Assembly: GCF_000016425.1 (NCBI RefSeq)
Contig: NC_009380.1
Coordinates: 2,360,144 to 2,424,143, forward strand
Direction: 5' to 3'
Origin: Salinispora tropica CNB-440
GTDB taxonomy: Bacteria; Actinomycetota; Actinomycetes; Mycobacteriales; Micromonosporaceae
DNA length: 64,000 nucleotides
Within the stretch, counting starts at the first letter, position 1. Every line of letters starts with the position of its first letter. This document shows positions 1 through 7,890 of this stretch, in pieces. The position numbers were made by a program, and so were the translations under genes. The notes under the pieces are model-generated. The model did no database searches, was not told the DNA's origin, and saw nothing but the letters and a program-made list of their open reading frames with translations.

Positions 1-431
1 ACGCCGGCTACCCACTCGGCGCCGGGTACGAACAGCGAGGCCACGACGCTGGCCAGCACGATGGCGCCGGCGACCAGCCGGACCTGTCGTTCCAGGTCCC
101 ATCGGGGGGTGCCTTCGGTGATGGGCCCGGCGGCGACACGCCAGGCCACCATGCCGCCGGTCAGGACCTTCACGTTCGGTACGCCGATCGCGGCGAGCGT
201 CCGTTCGGCCTGGCTGGCCCGGGCCCCCGAGTGGCAGATCAGCACCACGTCCTCGTCGAGGTGGCCGCGAAGCTCCGTGCGATGCTCCTTAAGCAGGTTG
301 AGGGGCACGTTGTAGGCACCGGGGATGTGTGAGTTGTCGAACTCGGCGGGAGTGCGCACGTCGAGCAGGCGCGGAGCGCGGCCCGAGTCGATGAGTTCCC
401 GCAGTTGGGCGGTGTCGAGGGCGGTGCTCAT
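1..431 (-). CDS. Rhodanese-like sulfurtransferase with C-terminal membrane segment (partial)
   Basis: The gene runs off the left edge, so only the N-terminal 143 or so residues are seen. A complete single rhodanese domain (about residues 5-95) has the acidic DVRTPAEF motif and the active-site loop CHSGARAS, whose Cys would carry the persulfide sulfur. After it comes a DUF2892-like hydrophobic stretch (LVAGAIVLASVVASLFVP), so the protein is probably anchored in the membrane. The start at 431 is chosen because GAGG lies 6 nt upstream; an in-frame ATG at 446 has no good ribosome site. It lies 75 bp downstream of the MBL-rhodanese gene on the same strand, so it is probably in the same CstR-controlled unit and moves sulfane sulfur. 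Confidence 0.85.
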   Translation of the reverse strand, partial: MSTALDTAQLRELIDSGRAPRLLDVRTPAEFDNSHIPGAYNVPLNLLKEHRTELRGHLDEDVVLICHSGARASQAERTLAAIGVPNVKVLTGGMVAWRVAAGPITEGTPRWDLERQVRLVAGAIVLASVVASLFVPGAEWVAG

Positions 432-506
432 GGTTACCTCGTTCATGGGTGCTCTCAGGGGATGGGGTGAAGGGGCGCCGCTCGTGGCGGGGCGGCCCGG
501 GCCCGC

Positions 507-1919
507 TCAGGCGCGGGTGGCATCTGGCCCGACCAGGGTGACTCCGGCCGCCGTTGCTGCGGCGAACTGGTCGTCGATGACGACCACGTCGCGCCCTGCG
601 TTCGCCAACAGCGACCCGGCGGCGGCGGCCCGGTAGCCAGAACCGCAGTGCACCCAGACCGCGCCGGTGGGCAGGTCGGCGAGACGCCGGGGTAGCTCGG
701 GTAGCGGAAGGTGCACGGCTCCGGCGATGTGGCCTGCGGTCCACTCGTTGGTCGTTCGCACGTCGAGCACCACGTCGGGGGCGGGTAGCCCGGTGCGGAG
801 CCGCCCCGCGTTGGCGTCGGCCAGCGCGGCGAAGTCGGCCAGCGGCAGTCTGCGTAGCTGTTCGCGGTCGGCGGCCCACCGCCCGGTCTCGCCGGTGGCC
901 TGGGCGGCTGGCCGGTCGATGCCGATGCGTACCAGTTCGCGCTGTGCACTAGCGATCTGTGCGGCGGTCTCGGCGAGCAGGGTGATCGGTGCGCCCCAGC
1001 TGATGAGCCAGCCGAGCCAGGTGGACATCGGCCCGTCCAGTCCGAGGCTGACCGTGCCGGCCAGATGGGAGGCGGCATACGCCTTGCGGTGTCGTAGGTC
1101 AACCACCCACTGCCCATCATCGATCCGCCGACGTAGCTCGGCCGCGTCGGCGCGGGCGACCGGGGTAAGGTCCACCGGTGCCGGACCATCGAGGTTGGTG
1201 ACTCCCATGTGGGCGTAGTACGCCGGGTAGGCATCCAACCCGGAGAGGGTCTCGGTGGTGAAGTCGTCGACGGCCAGCCGGAGCACCGGGTTGGCCTCCT
1301 TCTCCCGGCCGATGGTCGACTCCGGGGCGTCGGTCTGGCTGGCGGAGCAGAAGCTGCCGAACCCGTGGGTCGGCCATACCTCGGCGCCGTCGGGCAACAG
1401 GTCTGCCAACCGCCGGGCCGAGGCATGCTGGTGGTGGGCCAGTTCGTGGGCGTGCTGCTGCCCGAGCAGGTCGGTGCGGCCGGTGGTGCCGAAGAGGAGG
1501 GAGCCGCCGGTGAAGACCCCCGCCGACTGCCAGCCGCCATCGGTCGCATAGTCCAGGACGTAGGACAGGTGGTGGAAGGTGTGGCCGGGGGTGGCGATCA
1601 CCCGCAGGCGCATCGCGTCGGAGACCGGCACGGTGTCGCCGTCGGCGACCGGCAGTCGCCCGAACGTGACCCGCTCCGCCGCGGCGACCAGGTAGTGGGC
1701 GCCGGTGACCCGGGCCAGTTCGAGCCCGCCGGAGACGTAGTCGTTGTGAATGTGTGTCTCGACGACGTGAGTGATGCGGACACGCTTCTCGCCTGCGAGG
1801 TATAGGATTCGATCGATGTCGCGCTGCGGGTCGACGACGACCGCCACGTGACCGTCGGAGGCCAGGTAGCTACGGTCGCCCAGTGACGACGTCGCGAGGA
1901 CCGAAACGTTGAACTCCAC
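507..1919 (-). CDS. MBL-fold/rhodanese fusion protein (persulfide dioxygenase-like)
   Basis: The protein has 470 residues. The N-terminal metallo-beta-lactamase domain (about 1-240) has the metal motif HIHNDY (H56, H58, D60), in which Tyr replaces the last His of the usual HxHxDH, and GHTFHHLSY further on. Two rhodanese domains follow. The first (VVDLRHRKAYAASHLAG) lacks a catalytic Cys and looks inactive; the second has the loop VHCGSGYR and looks active. This layout matches the CstB/Blh group, which oxidises glutathione or other persulfides during sulfide detoxification. The start is a GTG with AAGGAG 7 nt upstream. A perfect 16-bp operator-like palindrome lies 28 bp upstream, and a CstR-like repressor gene is next upstream. 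The exact reaction is inferred from the family. Confidence 0.9.
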   Translation of the reverse strand: MEFNVSVLATSSLGDRSYLASDGHVAVVVDPQRDIDRILYLAGEKRVRITHVVETHIHNDYVSGGLELARVTGAHYLVAAAERVTFGRLPVADGDTVPVSDAMRLRVIATPGHTFHHLSYVLDYATDGGWQSAGVFTGGSLLFGTTGRTDLLGQQHAHELAHHQHASARRLADLLPDGAEVWPTHGFGSFCSASQTDAPESTIGREKEANPVLRLAVDDFTTETLSGLDAYPAYYAHMGVTNLDGPAPVDLTPVARADAAELRRRIDDGQWVVDLRHRKAYAASHLAGTVSLGLDGPMSTWLGWLISWGAPITLLAETAAQIASAQRELVRIGIDRPAAQATGETGRWAADREQLRRLPLADFAALADANAGRLRTGLPAPDVVLDVRTTNEWTAGHIAGAVHLPLPELPRRLADLPTGAVWVHCGSGYRAAAAGSLLANAGRDVVVIDDQFAAATAAGVTLVGPDATRA

Positions 1920-1946
1920 CGCCGTGCTCCTTCCATGACAGGGCTT

Positions 1947-1962
1947 ATACCCCCGGGGGTAT
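1947..1962. promoter_or_regulatory. CsoR/CstR-type operator in front of the MBL-rhodanese gene
   Basis: ATACCCCCGGGGGTAT is a perfect 16-bp palindrome 28 bp upstream of the GTG start of the MBL-rhodanese gene. It matches the A/T-flanked C-tract/G-tract operator type bound by DUF156 (CsoR/CstR) repressors. A one-mismatch copy sits at 2342-2357. Confidence 0.8.
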
Positions 1963-2003
1963 CTGGTAGGCAGGTGGGTGCCTTTGTTTGGGGCGCGGAT
2001 ACC

Positions 2004-2033
2004 CCCTCCGGTCGCGGGGATGCGGCCGGAGGG
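2004..2033 (-). terminator. Hairpin after the CstR-like gene
   Basis: CCCTCCGG (2004-2011) pairs with CCGGAGGG (2026-2033), 18 bp past the stop codon of the regulator gene. No T-run follows on the minus strand, so the terminator role is inferred from position and stem. Confidence 0.45.
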
Positions 2034-2050
2034 TCTCTTCTTCGGTTGAC

Positions 2051-2320
2051 TCAGGCCAGGGTCAGGAAGAGCTTCTCCAGCTCCTCCTCGGTCATCTCGG
2101 GCGTCTCACCCTGTTCCCGGGCGGCGTTGCAGTGCCGCATTCCCGAGGCGATGATCTTGTAACCAGCCCGGTCGACAGCCTTCGACACTGCGGCGAGTTG
2201 GGTCAGCACCTCCCGGCAGTCGTGACCGTCTTCCATCATGTCAACCACGGCGTTGAGTTGGCCTCGGGCTCGCTTGAGTCGGGTCAGCGCGTCGCCGGTC
2301 ATCTCGGGTCGAAGCTTCAC
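2051..2320 (-). CDS. cstR: CstR-like persulfide-sensing repressor (DUF156/CsoR family)
   Basis: An 89-residue all-helical DUF156 protein, the usual length for CsoR/FrmR/CstR regulators. The two Cys at the W and Z positions are present (C35 in DCREVL and C64 in MRHC, 29 apart as in CsoR and CstR). The residue 25 after C35, the copper-ligand His of CsoR, is Gly. A Cys pair without that His is the CstR pattern, which senses persulfides through a di- or trisulfide link rather than copper. The neighbouring MBL-rhodanese and rhodanese genes support this. Operator-like palindromes lie 22 bp upstream of this gene and upstream of the target gene, so autoregulation is likely. A copper-sensing CsoR is the alternative, but no copper genes are nearby. 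Confidence 0.85.
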   Translation of the reverse strand: MKLRPEMTGDALTRLKRARGQLNAVVDMMEDGHDCREVLTQLAAVSKAVDRAGYKIIASGMRHCNAAREQGETPEMTEEELEKLFLTLA

Positions 2321-2341
2321 GTGGCACCTCCAGGTCTCACT

Positions 2342-2357
2342 ATACCCCGGGGGGTAT
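2342..2357. promoter_or_regulatory. CsoR/CstR-type operator in front of the regulator gene
   Basis: ATACCCCGGGGGGTAT differs at one position from the perfect palindrome at 1947-1962. It is 22 bp upstream of the regulator start, which fits autoregulation. Confidence 0.75.
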
Positions 2358-2556
2358 CCGCCAAGCTGTGGTCTTCATCATACTGTCGAGCGGATGCGGA
2401 GGAACGCTTCTGCCGCCACCCGGCTGCGGCGCCGCGACGTCATCCCGTCCGGCGCCGGTACCGTCCCGAACGCCACCTCCTCTCCCTGTACGGCTGTGGG
2501 CGATGCAAGATCACCGCTGTACCCGCAGAATTCGGGTGATGGGGGACTGTTCGTCG

Positions 2557-2562
2557 CATGAT
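2557..2562 (+). promoter_or_regulatory. Candidate -10 box of a leaderless gene (DUF998)
   Basis: CATGAT ends exactly 6 nt before the ATG at 2569, and there is no ribosome site. The same spacing recurs at several genes in the window. Confidence 0.4.
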
Positions 2563-2568
2563 GGCTCT

Positions 2569-3303
2569 ATGCCCACCGTGCCCGGCTGGACCGTGATCAC
2601 CGCCCTCCTGGCCCCGCTGCTGTTGGTCGGCGGAGCAGCGTTCGCGGCCACCTTCCAGCCGTACCATTTCGACCAGGTCAGCTACTCGATCAGTCAACTC
2701 GCCGCGCGCGGAGCCAGCCACCGCTGGGTGATGACCCTGTTCATCCTTGGCTCCGGCATCTGTGTCGTGCTGTCCGCCGTTGGCCTGCGTCCGGTGCGGA
2801 TGGCGGGGCGGCTGGTGCTCGCCTTCTCGGGCGTCGCCACGATTGCGGTGGCTGCCTTCCCCGACCGGTGGGTTGACGGGCGTCCGGCCCCCATGCCGGT
2901 GGTCGACCCTCACACGATCTCCGCGTGGCTGGTGTTTCTCGCGGCCGCGCTCTGGCCGACCTTCGCCGCCAACCGTGACGGGCCGCTGCGTCTTCGGTGG
3001 GGCCTCGTGCTCAGCGCGGTGCAGCTGGTGCCGGCCGGGTGGAGGATCGTGCATGACATATCCGACGGCGAGTTCAGCCAGGGCACCTACCTGGGGCTGG
3101 CCCAGCGTGTGCTGGTGGGGTTCGAGGGGCTGGTCTTGTTAACCGTCGTGTTGCTGGCCCGTCGATCGAGTGACCAGGTCAGCGGTCGCCGGCGCGCGCG
3201 CTATCGAGGAGCTGGCGGGGGCGGGGCGAGTCGATGCTCTTCGCCCGGTACATCGCGGCGTCGGCGCGGTCCAACGCCTCGGAGAGCTGGGCGGGACAGC
3301 TGA
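2569..3303 (+). CDS. DUF998 family integral membrane protein
   Basis: About 244 residues with roughly six hydrophobic helices. The first (TVITALLAPLLLVGGAAFAA) is followed by a loop with SYSISQLAARGASHRWVM, typical of DUF998. The function of the family is unknown. The start at 2569 is preferred because of the first helix and the -10-like box 6 nt upstream; ATG 2539 would add 10 polar residues. The C-terminal 40 residues are Arg/Gly-rich and lie over the 3' end of the convergent diguanylate cyclase gene (125-bp overlap). The tail therefore probably arose by stop-codon loss and may not be functional. Confidence 0.75.
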   Translation: MPTVPGWTVITALLAPLLLVGGAAFAATFQPYHFDQVSYSISQLAARGASHRWVMTLFILGSGICVVLSAVGLRPVRMAGRLVLAFSGVATIAVAAFPDRWVDGRPAPMPVVDPHTISAWLVFLAAALWPTFAANRDGPLRLRWGLVLSAVQLVPAGWRIVHDISDGEFSQGTYLGLAQRVLVGFEGLVLLTVVLLARRSSDQVSGRRRARYRGAGGGGASRCSSPGTSRRRRGPTPRRAGRDS

Positions 3304-3826
3304 CCGGTGCCAACCCGACGGAAGCTGTCACTCGTACGCTTGCGCAGTGTAGCCGGATCGGTGCGGCGAGGACGTCATGCAATCGGCGGGTGGCGTGCTC
3401 AAGCCACCGCCGCTCGACCTCGGGGGCGGTGAGCAACCCGGCGAACTCATCCCCGCCGAGCCGGGCGACCGGGTCGTCCCCGGCGAAGGCGGCGAGCCGC
3501 TGGGCGACGTTGATCAGCACCTGGTCGCCGGCGGCGTGTCCGTACCGATCGTTGATCTGTTTGAAGTCGTCGAGATCGAGGACGGCGGCGATCAGCGGCC
3601 GTCCGTCCGCCCGGGTCAGCAGGGCGGCGGCAAGCCGATGAAAGGCTCGTCGGTTGGGCAGGCCGGTGAGTGGGTCGTGGCTGGCCGCGTAGCGCTCGGC
3701 GGCAAGTTCGGCCTGGAGGGCGGCGATCTCCGTCTCGGCCTGCACCGCCCGGCGGTGCAGCTGCCAGGACGAGACGAGGGCGCCCGCGGCGCAGACGCCG
3801 GAGGCGATCGTCAGCGGATCCGGCAT
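3179..3826 (-). CDS. GGDEF domain diguanylate cyclase
   Basis: About 215 residues: one N-terminal membrane segment (about 3-22), a short coiled linker (about 25-45) and a GGDEF domain. The domain shows DPLTGLPNRRAF, DLDDFKQINDRYGHAAGD and an intact RLGGDEF active site, so it should make cyclic di-GMP from two GTP. No RxxD inhibitory site was recognised. The start at 3826 is chosen because GGAGG lies 4 nt upstream; ATG 3841 lacks such a site. There is no sensory domain beyond the membrane helix. The 3' end overlaps the DUF998 gene. Confidence 0.88.
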   Translation of the reverse strand: MPDPLTIASGVCAAGALVSSWQLHRRAVQAETEIAALQAELAAERYAASHDPLTGLPNRRAFHRLAAALLTRADGRPLIAAVLDLDDFKQINDRYGHAAGDQVLINVAQRLAAFAGDDPVARLGGDEFAGLLTAPEVERRWLEHATRRLHDVLAAPIRLHCASVRVTASVGLAPVSCPAQLSEALDRADAAMYRAKSIDSPRPRQLLDSARAGDR

Positions 3827-4062
3827 GAGTCCTCCAGTCATGCCGACGCCCCGGCATTGCCGACGGTCACCGACCCCGCGTCTGCCCTGGTCGTCGCCCA
3901 GATGAGTGTGACTTACGGTAAGCGGATCGACACCACTCCCGTCGGCTATCATGCTCGCTGTCCGATGCAGATGCAATAGCAGATGCACGTGCAGGAGCCT
4001 CTCTGTCCAAACGCACCCGACCGGGTAGCGGTGTGGACGGATGCATGACGAGAAGGGCGCAC

Positions 4063-4302
4063 ATGCAGCCGCTACCAAATGGCGTTCCCACCCCCGAGCT
4101 ACCACCGTTGCGGTGGCAGAAGAGCCGCCGTAGCAACCCCAGTGGCAACTGCGTCGAGCTGGCCGAGCTTCCCGACGGCGCGGGTATCGCTGTCCGCAAC
4201 TCCCGGCATCCCGACGGCCCCGCCCTGATCTACACCGTGGACGAGATCGCGGCCTTCGTGCTTGGCGCGAGAGACGGTGACTTCGATCATCTGATCCACT
4301 GA
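4063..4302 (+). CDS. DUF397 domain protein
   Basis: A 79-residue protein with the DUF397 signature: WQKSRRSNPSGNCVELAEL near the start and VRNSRHPDGPALIYT in the middle. Such proteins pair with HTH-DUF5753 (Scr1-type) regulators in actinomycetes and affect development and antibiotic production. AAGGG is 6 nt before the chosen ATG. Upstream in-frame starts at 4033 (GTG) and 4045 would add residues with no domain match. The partner regulator follows 118 bp downstream; the more common order is regulator first. Confidence 0.85.
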   Translation: MQPLPNGVPTPELPPLRWQKSRRSNPSGNCVELAELPDGAGIAVRNSRHPDGPALIYTVDEIAAFVLGARDGDFDHLIH

Positions 4303-4420
4303 TCCACTGATCCACGCCGCGCCGCCGGGACCGATTCCCCTCCCCGACGGTCCATGGCATGCTGGCCCGGCGACCGGGTCAGGTCCGGGCCCGGTGTGGC
4401 CAGCAAACGGAGGGGCGGCA

Positions 4421-5308
4421 GTGGCGACGATATCCGCTGAGGGGGGGTCAGCGGCTGGCCCAACCGTCCTGCGGATGATGCTCGGGGCGCAGCTGCGCCG
4501 GCTACGGGAGTCCTGCGGGGTGACCCGGGAGGGCGCGGGCTGGGAGATTCGGGCCTCTGAGTCGAAGATCAGCAGAATGGAGCTGGGGCGGGTCGGTTTC
4601 AAGGAACGCGACGTCGCCGATCTGCTGACCCTCTATGGAATCACCGACCCTCAGGAGCGGGACGCCCTGCTCCACCTCGCCCGGGACGCGAACAGCCCTG
4701 GTTGGTGGCACCGGTACGGTGACGTGCTGCCGTCCTGGTTCCAGGCGTACCTTGGGCTGGAGGCGGCAGCTGCCCTGATCCGCACGTACGAACTCCAGTT
4801 TGTGCCCGGTCTGCTCCAGACCGAGGAGTACGCTCGGGCGGTGGTGCTCCTGGGCCACAGCCGCGCCGAACCGGCGGAGATCGACCGTCGGGTCACCCTG
4901 CGGATGCGGCGGCAGCAGGTGTTGCACAGGGAGGATCCGCCGCAGCTGTGGGCCGTGGTGGACGAGGCGGCCCTGCGCCGGCCGATCGGCGGTCCGACGG
5001 TCATGCGGCAGCAGGTCTCGGCATTGATCGAGGCGACCAGGTTGCCGAACGTGCGGCTCCAGGTCGTACCGTTCGCCGCCGGCGGGCACGCCGCCGCGGG
5101 CGGTGCCTTCTCCATCCTGCGGTTCGGTGACCAAGAGCTACCCGACGTGGTCTACATCGAGCAGCTCACCAGCGCCCTCTACCTCGACAAGCGGGAAGAT
5201 CTGGAGTTCTACGCGTTGGCGATGGAGCGGCTCTGCGTGGAGGCGGAGCCGCCGGAGCGTACGCCGGAGATCCTCGGCCGGATCCTGGCCGACCTGCCCT
5301 CGGGCTGA
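4421..5308 (+). CDS. XRE-family regulator with DUF5753 (Scr1-type)
   Basis: A 295-residue protein. The N-terminal helix-turn-helix (about 17-75) reads LGAQLRRLRESCGVTREGAG then ASESKISRMELGR. The C-terminal DUF5753 (about 105-285) has ELQFVPGLLQTEEYARA, typical of actinomycete regulators that act with DUF397 partners such as the gene just upstream. The start is GTG 4421 with GGAGGGG 7-8 nt before it; GTG 4394 is a longer possibility. The ligand or signal is unknown. Confidence 0.88.
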   Translation: MATISAEGGSAAGPTVLRMMLGAQLRRLRESCGVTREGAGWEIRASESKISRMELGRVGFKERDVADLLTLYGITDPQERDALLHLARDANSPGWWHRYGDVLPSWFQAYLGLEAAAALIRTYELQFVPGLLQTEEYARAVVLLGHSRAEPAEIDRRVTLRMRRQQVLHREDPPQLWAVVDEAALRRPIGGPTVMRQQVSALIEATRLPNVRLQVVPFAAGGHAAAGGAFSILRFGDQELPDVVYIEQLTSALYLDKREDLEFYALAMERLCVEAEPPERTPEILGRILADLPSG

Positions 5309-5381
5309 CTCGGCGGAGTCCACCTGCTCTCGTCGCCTGGGAGACCCTGGACCGTCTGAGTATGGGCTCAGGATCAGTTCG

Positions 5382-5387
5382 TACGGT
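5382..5387 (+). promoter_or_regulatory. Candidate -10 box of leaderless dedA
   Basis: TACGGT ends 6 nt before ATG 5394. No ribosome site is visible between them, which suggests a leaderless transcript. Confidence 0.45.
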
Positions 5388-5393
5388 ATAGTC

Positions 5394-6194
5394 ATGCCTC
5401 GAACCGAGCACGCTCTTCTCGTCACCAGTATCAGCGCCAACCAGGCCGAGCCTCCTCAGGACGGTCTGGTCGGGCACGTCATCGAGCTGGTGGAGCGGCT
5501 GGGCGGTCCCGGCGCTGGCCTCGCCGTGGCGCTGGAGAACCTGTTCCCACCGATTCCCAGCGAGGTGATCCTCCCGCTGGCGGGGTTCGTTGCCGGCCAG
5601 GGGCGGATGAGTGTCGTCAGTGCGATCTTCTGGACCACCCTGGGCTCGCTGTTGGGTGCGCTCGCGCTGTACTACATCGGTGCGGTGTTCGGCCGGGAAC
5701 GGATGCGAGCCATCGCCGCCCGGCTTCCGCTGGTGAAGCTGAGTGACGTCGACAAGACCGAAGAGTGGTTTCTGCGGCACGGAGTCAAGGCGGTGTTCTT
5801 CGGCCGGATGATTCCGATCTTCCGAAGCATGATCTCGATTCCGGCCGGTGTGGAGCGGATGCCGGTGTGGACCTTCGTCGTCTACACCACCTTGGGCAGT
5901 CTGATCTGGAACACCACCTTCGTCATGGCCGGGTACCTGCTCGGCGACAACTGGCACCTGGTCGAGGGGTACACCGGCGTCCTCCAGAACGTCGTCATCC
6001 TGGCCTGCGTGGCTGGGCTCGTCTGGTTCGTCGTCACCCGGCTCCGCCGGTCCCGGACGACCGGGGGAGTGCTGCCCAACGGGCCGGAGGACGAGTTTTC
6101 CGCGCCGCTGCCGCCCGTCGATGGTGTCCCCGACCCGCAGGGCCGGGGGACCCTCTACCGGAGTAGCTGGTCCAAAGACACCACCGTGGGCTGA
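5394..6194 (+). CDS. DedA family membrane protein
   Basis: A 266-residue integral membrane protein of the DedA/VTT (SNARE-associated) family. Diagnostic segments are ENLFPPIPSEVILPLAGF near residue 45, FLRHGVKAVFFGRMIPIFRS in the middle and IPAGVERMPVWTF after it. Family members are linked to recycling of undecaprenyl phosphate or other lipids and to membrane homeostasis; the substrate here is not evident. The C-terminal 50 residues are polar and Pro-rich. The ATG start has a TACGGT box 6 nt upstream and no Shine-Dalgarno site. It converges with glyA with only 24 bp between stops. Confidence 0.87.
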   Translation: MPRTEHALLVTSISANQAEPPQDGLVGHVIELVERLGGPGAGLAVALENLFPPIPSEVILPLAGFVAGQGRMSVVSAIFWTTLGSLLGALALYYIGAVFGRERMRAIAARLPLVKLSDVDKTEEWFLRHGVKAVFFGRMIPIFRSMISIPAGVERMPVWTFVVYTTLGSLIWNTTFVMAGYLLGDNWHLVEGYTGVLQNVVILACVAGLVWFVVTRLRRSRTTGGVLPNGPEDEFSAPLPPVDGVPDPQGRGTLYRSSWSKDTTVG

Positions 6195-6218
6195 CGTTTC
6201 GATCAAGGCGCCGCCGGG

Positions 6219-7655
6219 CTAACCCAGGTCGATGGCGGGGTAGAGGGGGAAGCCGGTGAGCAGGTCGCTGGCCTGCTTGCCGACCCGGTCGGCGACGGCC
6301 GGGTCCAGCACGTACTTCGCCTTCGAAGAGGTGCCGTCGGCGTTCGTGCCGGGTGCGGTGTGGCTCAGGACAGTGTGGATCAGTTCGGCGGTGGCATCCA
6401 GCTCCGCGGTGCCGAGGCCCCGGGTGGTCAACGCCGGCGTACCGACTCGGATCCCGGAGGTGTACCAGGCGCCGTTCGGGTCCTGGGGGATCGCGTTGCG
6501 GTTGGTGACGATGCCCGAGTCGAGGAGCGCATGCTCGGCCTGCCGACCGGTGAGCCCGTACCCGGTCACGTCGATGAGCGCCAGGTGGTTGTCGGTTCCG
6601 CCGGTGACCAGCTGCGCGCCCCGGCGCTGCAACCCGTCGGCCAGGGCCTGCGCGTTGGCGACGATCCGCCCGGCGTAGTCGACGAAGTCGGGACGCCGGG
6701 CCTCGGCGAGCGCGACGGCCTTGGCGGCCATCACCTGCGGCAGCGGGCCGCCGAGCACCATCGGGCAGCCCCGGTCGACCTGCTCGGCGAGCTCTGGACC
6801 GCAGAGCACCAGGCCGCCACGGGGTCCGCGCAGGGACTTGTGCGTGGTGGAGGTCACAATGTGCGCGTGCGGGACGGGATCGAAGTCGCCGGTGAAGGCT
6901 TTGCCAGCGACCAATCCGGCGAAGTGAGCCATATCCACCATAAAGGTGGCCCCGACCGAGTCGGCGATCTCCCGCAGGATCCGGAAATTGACCTTCCGGG
7001 GATACGCCGAGTAGCCGCCGAGGAGGATCAGCGGCTTGAACTCGCGGGCTGCCTCGGCGACCCCGTCGTAGTCGATCAGCCCGGTCTCCGGGTCGGTACC
7101 GTAGCTGCGCTGGTCGAACATCTTGCCGGAGATGTTCGGCCGGAAACCGTGGGTGAGGTGACCACCGGCGTCCAGCGACATGCCCAGCATCCGCTGGTTG
7201 CCCAACTCCCGGCGCAGGGCGAACCAGTCGGCCTCGGTGAGGTCATTGACGTGTCGGGCCTGGGCGCGCCGGAGCGCGGGCGACTCGATCCGGTCGGCGA
7301 GGACCGCCCAGAAGGCAACCAGGTTGGCGTCGATGCCCGAGTGCGGCTGTACGTAGGCGTACGGCGCCCCGAACAACTCCCGGGCGTGCTCGGCGGCGAG
7401 CGCCTCAACGGTGTCGACGTTCTGGCAGCCGGCGTAGAAGCGACGGCCGACCGTGCCCTCGGCGTACTTGTCGCTGAACCAGTTGCCCATGGCCAGCAGC
7501 GTTGCCGGGGAAGCGTAGTTCTCGCTGGCGATCAGCTTGAGTGACTCACGCTGGTCGGTCAGCTCTGCGCGGATGGCATTGGCGACCCGTGGCTCGACGG
7601 CACCGATTACCTCGAGTGCGCTGCGATAGGCGGTGGACTCAGCGTTACCCGACAT
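6219..7655 (-). CDS. glyA: Serine hydroxymethyltransferase
   Basis: A 478-residue PLP enzyme that converts serine and tetrahydrofolate to glycine and 5,10-methylene-tetrahydrofolate. It shows the N-terminal [12 protein letters not shown], the PLP lysine in [13 protein letters not shown] (K273), and [12 protein letters not shown] before it. It belongs to the longer actinobacterial form, with an insertion after residue 125 compared with the roughly 420-residue enzyme. AGGAGG lies 4 nt upstream of ATG 7655. A ZTP riboswitch occupies the leader, so expression should rise when the folate-shortage alarmone ZTP accumulates. Confidence 0.95.
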   Translation of the reverse strand: MSGNAESTAYRSALEVIGAVEPRVANAIRAELTDQRESLKLIASENYASPATLLAMGNWFSDKYAEGTVGRRFYAGCQNVDTVEALAAEHARELFGAPYAYVQPHSGIDANLVAFWAVLADRIESPALRRAQARHVNDLTEADWFALRRELGNQRMLGMSLDAGGHLTHGFRPNISGKMFDQRSYGTDPETGLIDYDGVAEAAREFKPLILLGGYSAYPRKVNFRILREIADSVGATFMVDMAHFAGLVAGKAFTGDFDPVPHAHIVTSTTHKSLRGPRGGLVLCGPELAEQVDRGCPMVLGGPLPQVMAAKAVALAEARRPDFVDYAGRIVANAQALADGLQRRGAQLVTGGTDNHLALIDVTGYGLTGRQAEHALLDSGIVTNRNAIPQDPNGAWYTSGIRVGTPALTTRGLGTAELDATAELIHTVLSHTAPGTNADGTSSKAKYVLDPAVADRVGKQASDLLTGFPLYPAIDLG

Positions 7656-7696
7656 GTGACCTCCTGGTGAACGTGCGTTCCCGACGGACGTGTGGA

Positions 7697-7776
7697 GGCC
7701 CAGGCGCTCGGCGTGCGTCCTCGTGATGGGCCGTTCCCCGATGGTGCTCCATCCCAGATCGCGCCAGTCACGGCCC
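7697..7776 (-). ncRNA. ZTP (pfl motif) riboswitch upstream of glyA
   Basis: Read on the minus strand, the leader begins GGGCCGTGACTGGCG and closes a 7-bp stem with ACGGCCC (7776-7770 with 7734-7728). It then carries the conserved GCGCCTGGGC (about 7706-7697), the 3' pseudoknot and ligand segment of the pfl/ZTP class. GGACG (7720-7716) can pair with CGTCC (7690-7686) around that segment. The RNA ends about 40 nt before the glyA ATG. glyA is a standard target of this class. An intrinsic terminator is not obvious, so control of translation or a weak terminator is possible. Confidence 0.88.
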
Positions 7777-7782
7777 GAGGGG

Positions 7783-7788
7783 ATCCTA
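7783..7788 (-). promoter_or_regulatory. Candidate -10 box of the glyA riboswitch transcript
   Basis: TAGGAT at 7788-7783 on the minus strand is 6 nt before the first G of the riboswitch stem at 7776, the distance expected for a transcription start there. Confidence 0.5.
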
Positions 7789-7878
7789 CCGGGTTCGCTG
7801 CGCGGCGTCGGCACCCCGATCGTGCCCTGCTCCGCCGGCCTAGTCGAATCGAAGATCGACGGCGATGGAGAGCGTGGC

Positions 7879-7884
7879 TAGGAT
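7879..7884 (+). promoter_or_regulatory. Candidate -10 box of a leaderless metallophosphoesterase gene
   Basis: TAGGAT is followed by exactly 6 nt (CGGGGC) and then ATG 7891. No separate ribosome site fits. Confidence 0.5.
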
Positions 7885-7890
7885 CGGGGC

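Noticed and set aside
2051..2320. Regulator considered as a copper sensor (CsoR)
   Set aside because: The copper-ligand His position is Gly, and neighbours are sulfur genes rather than copper exporters.
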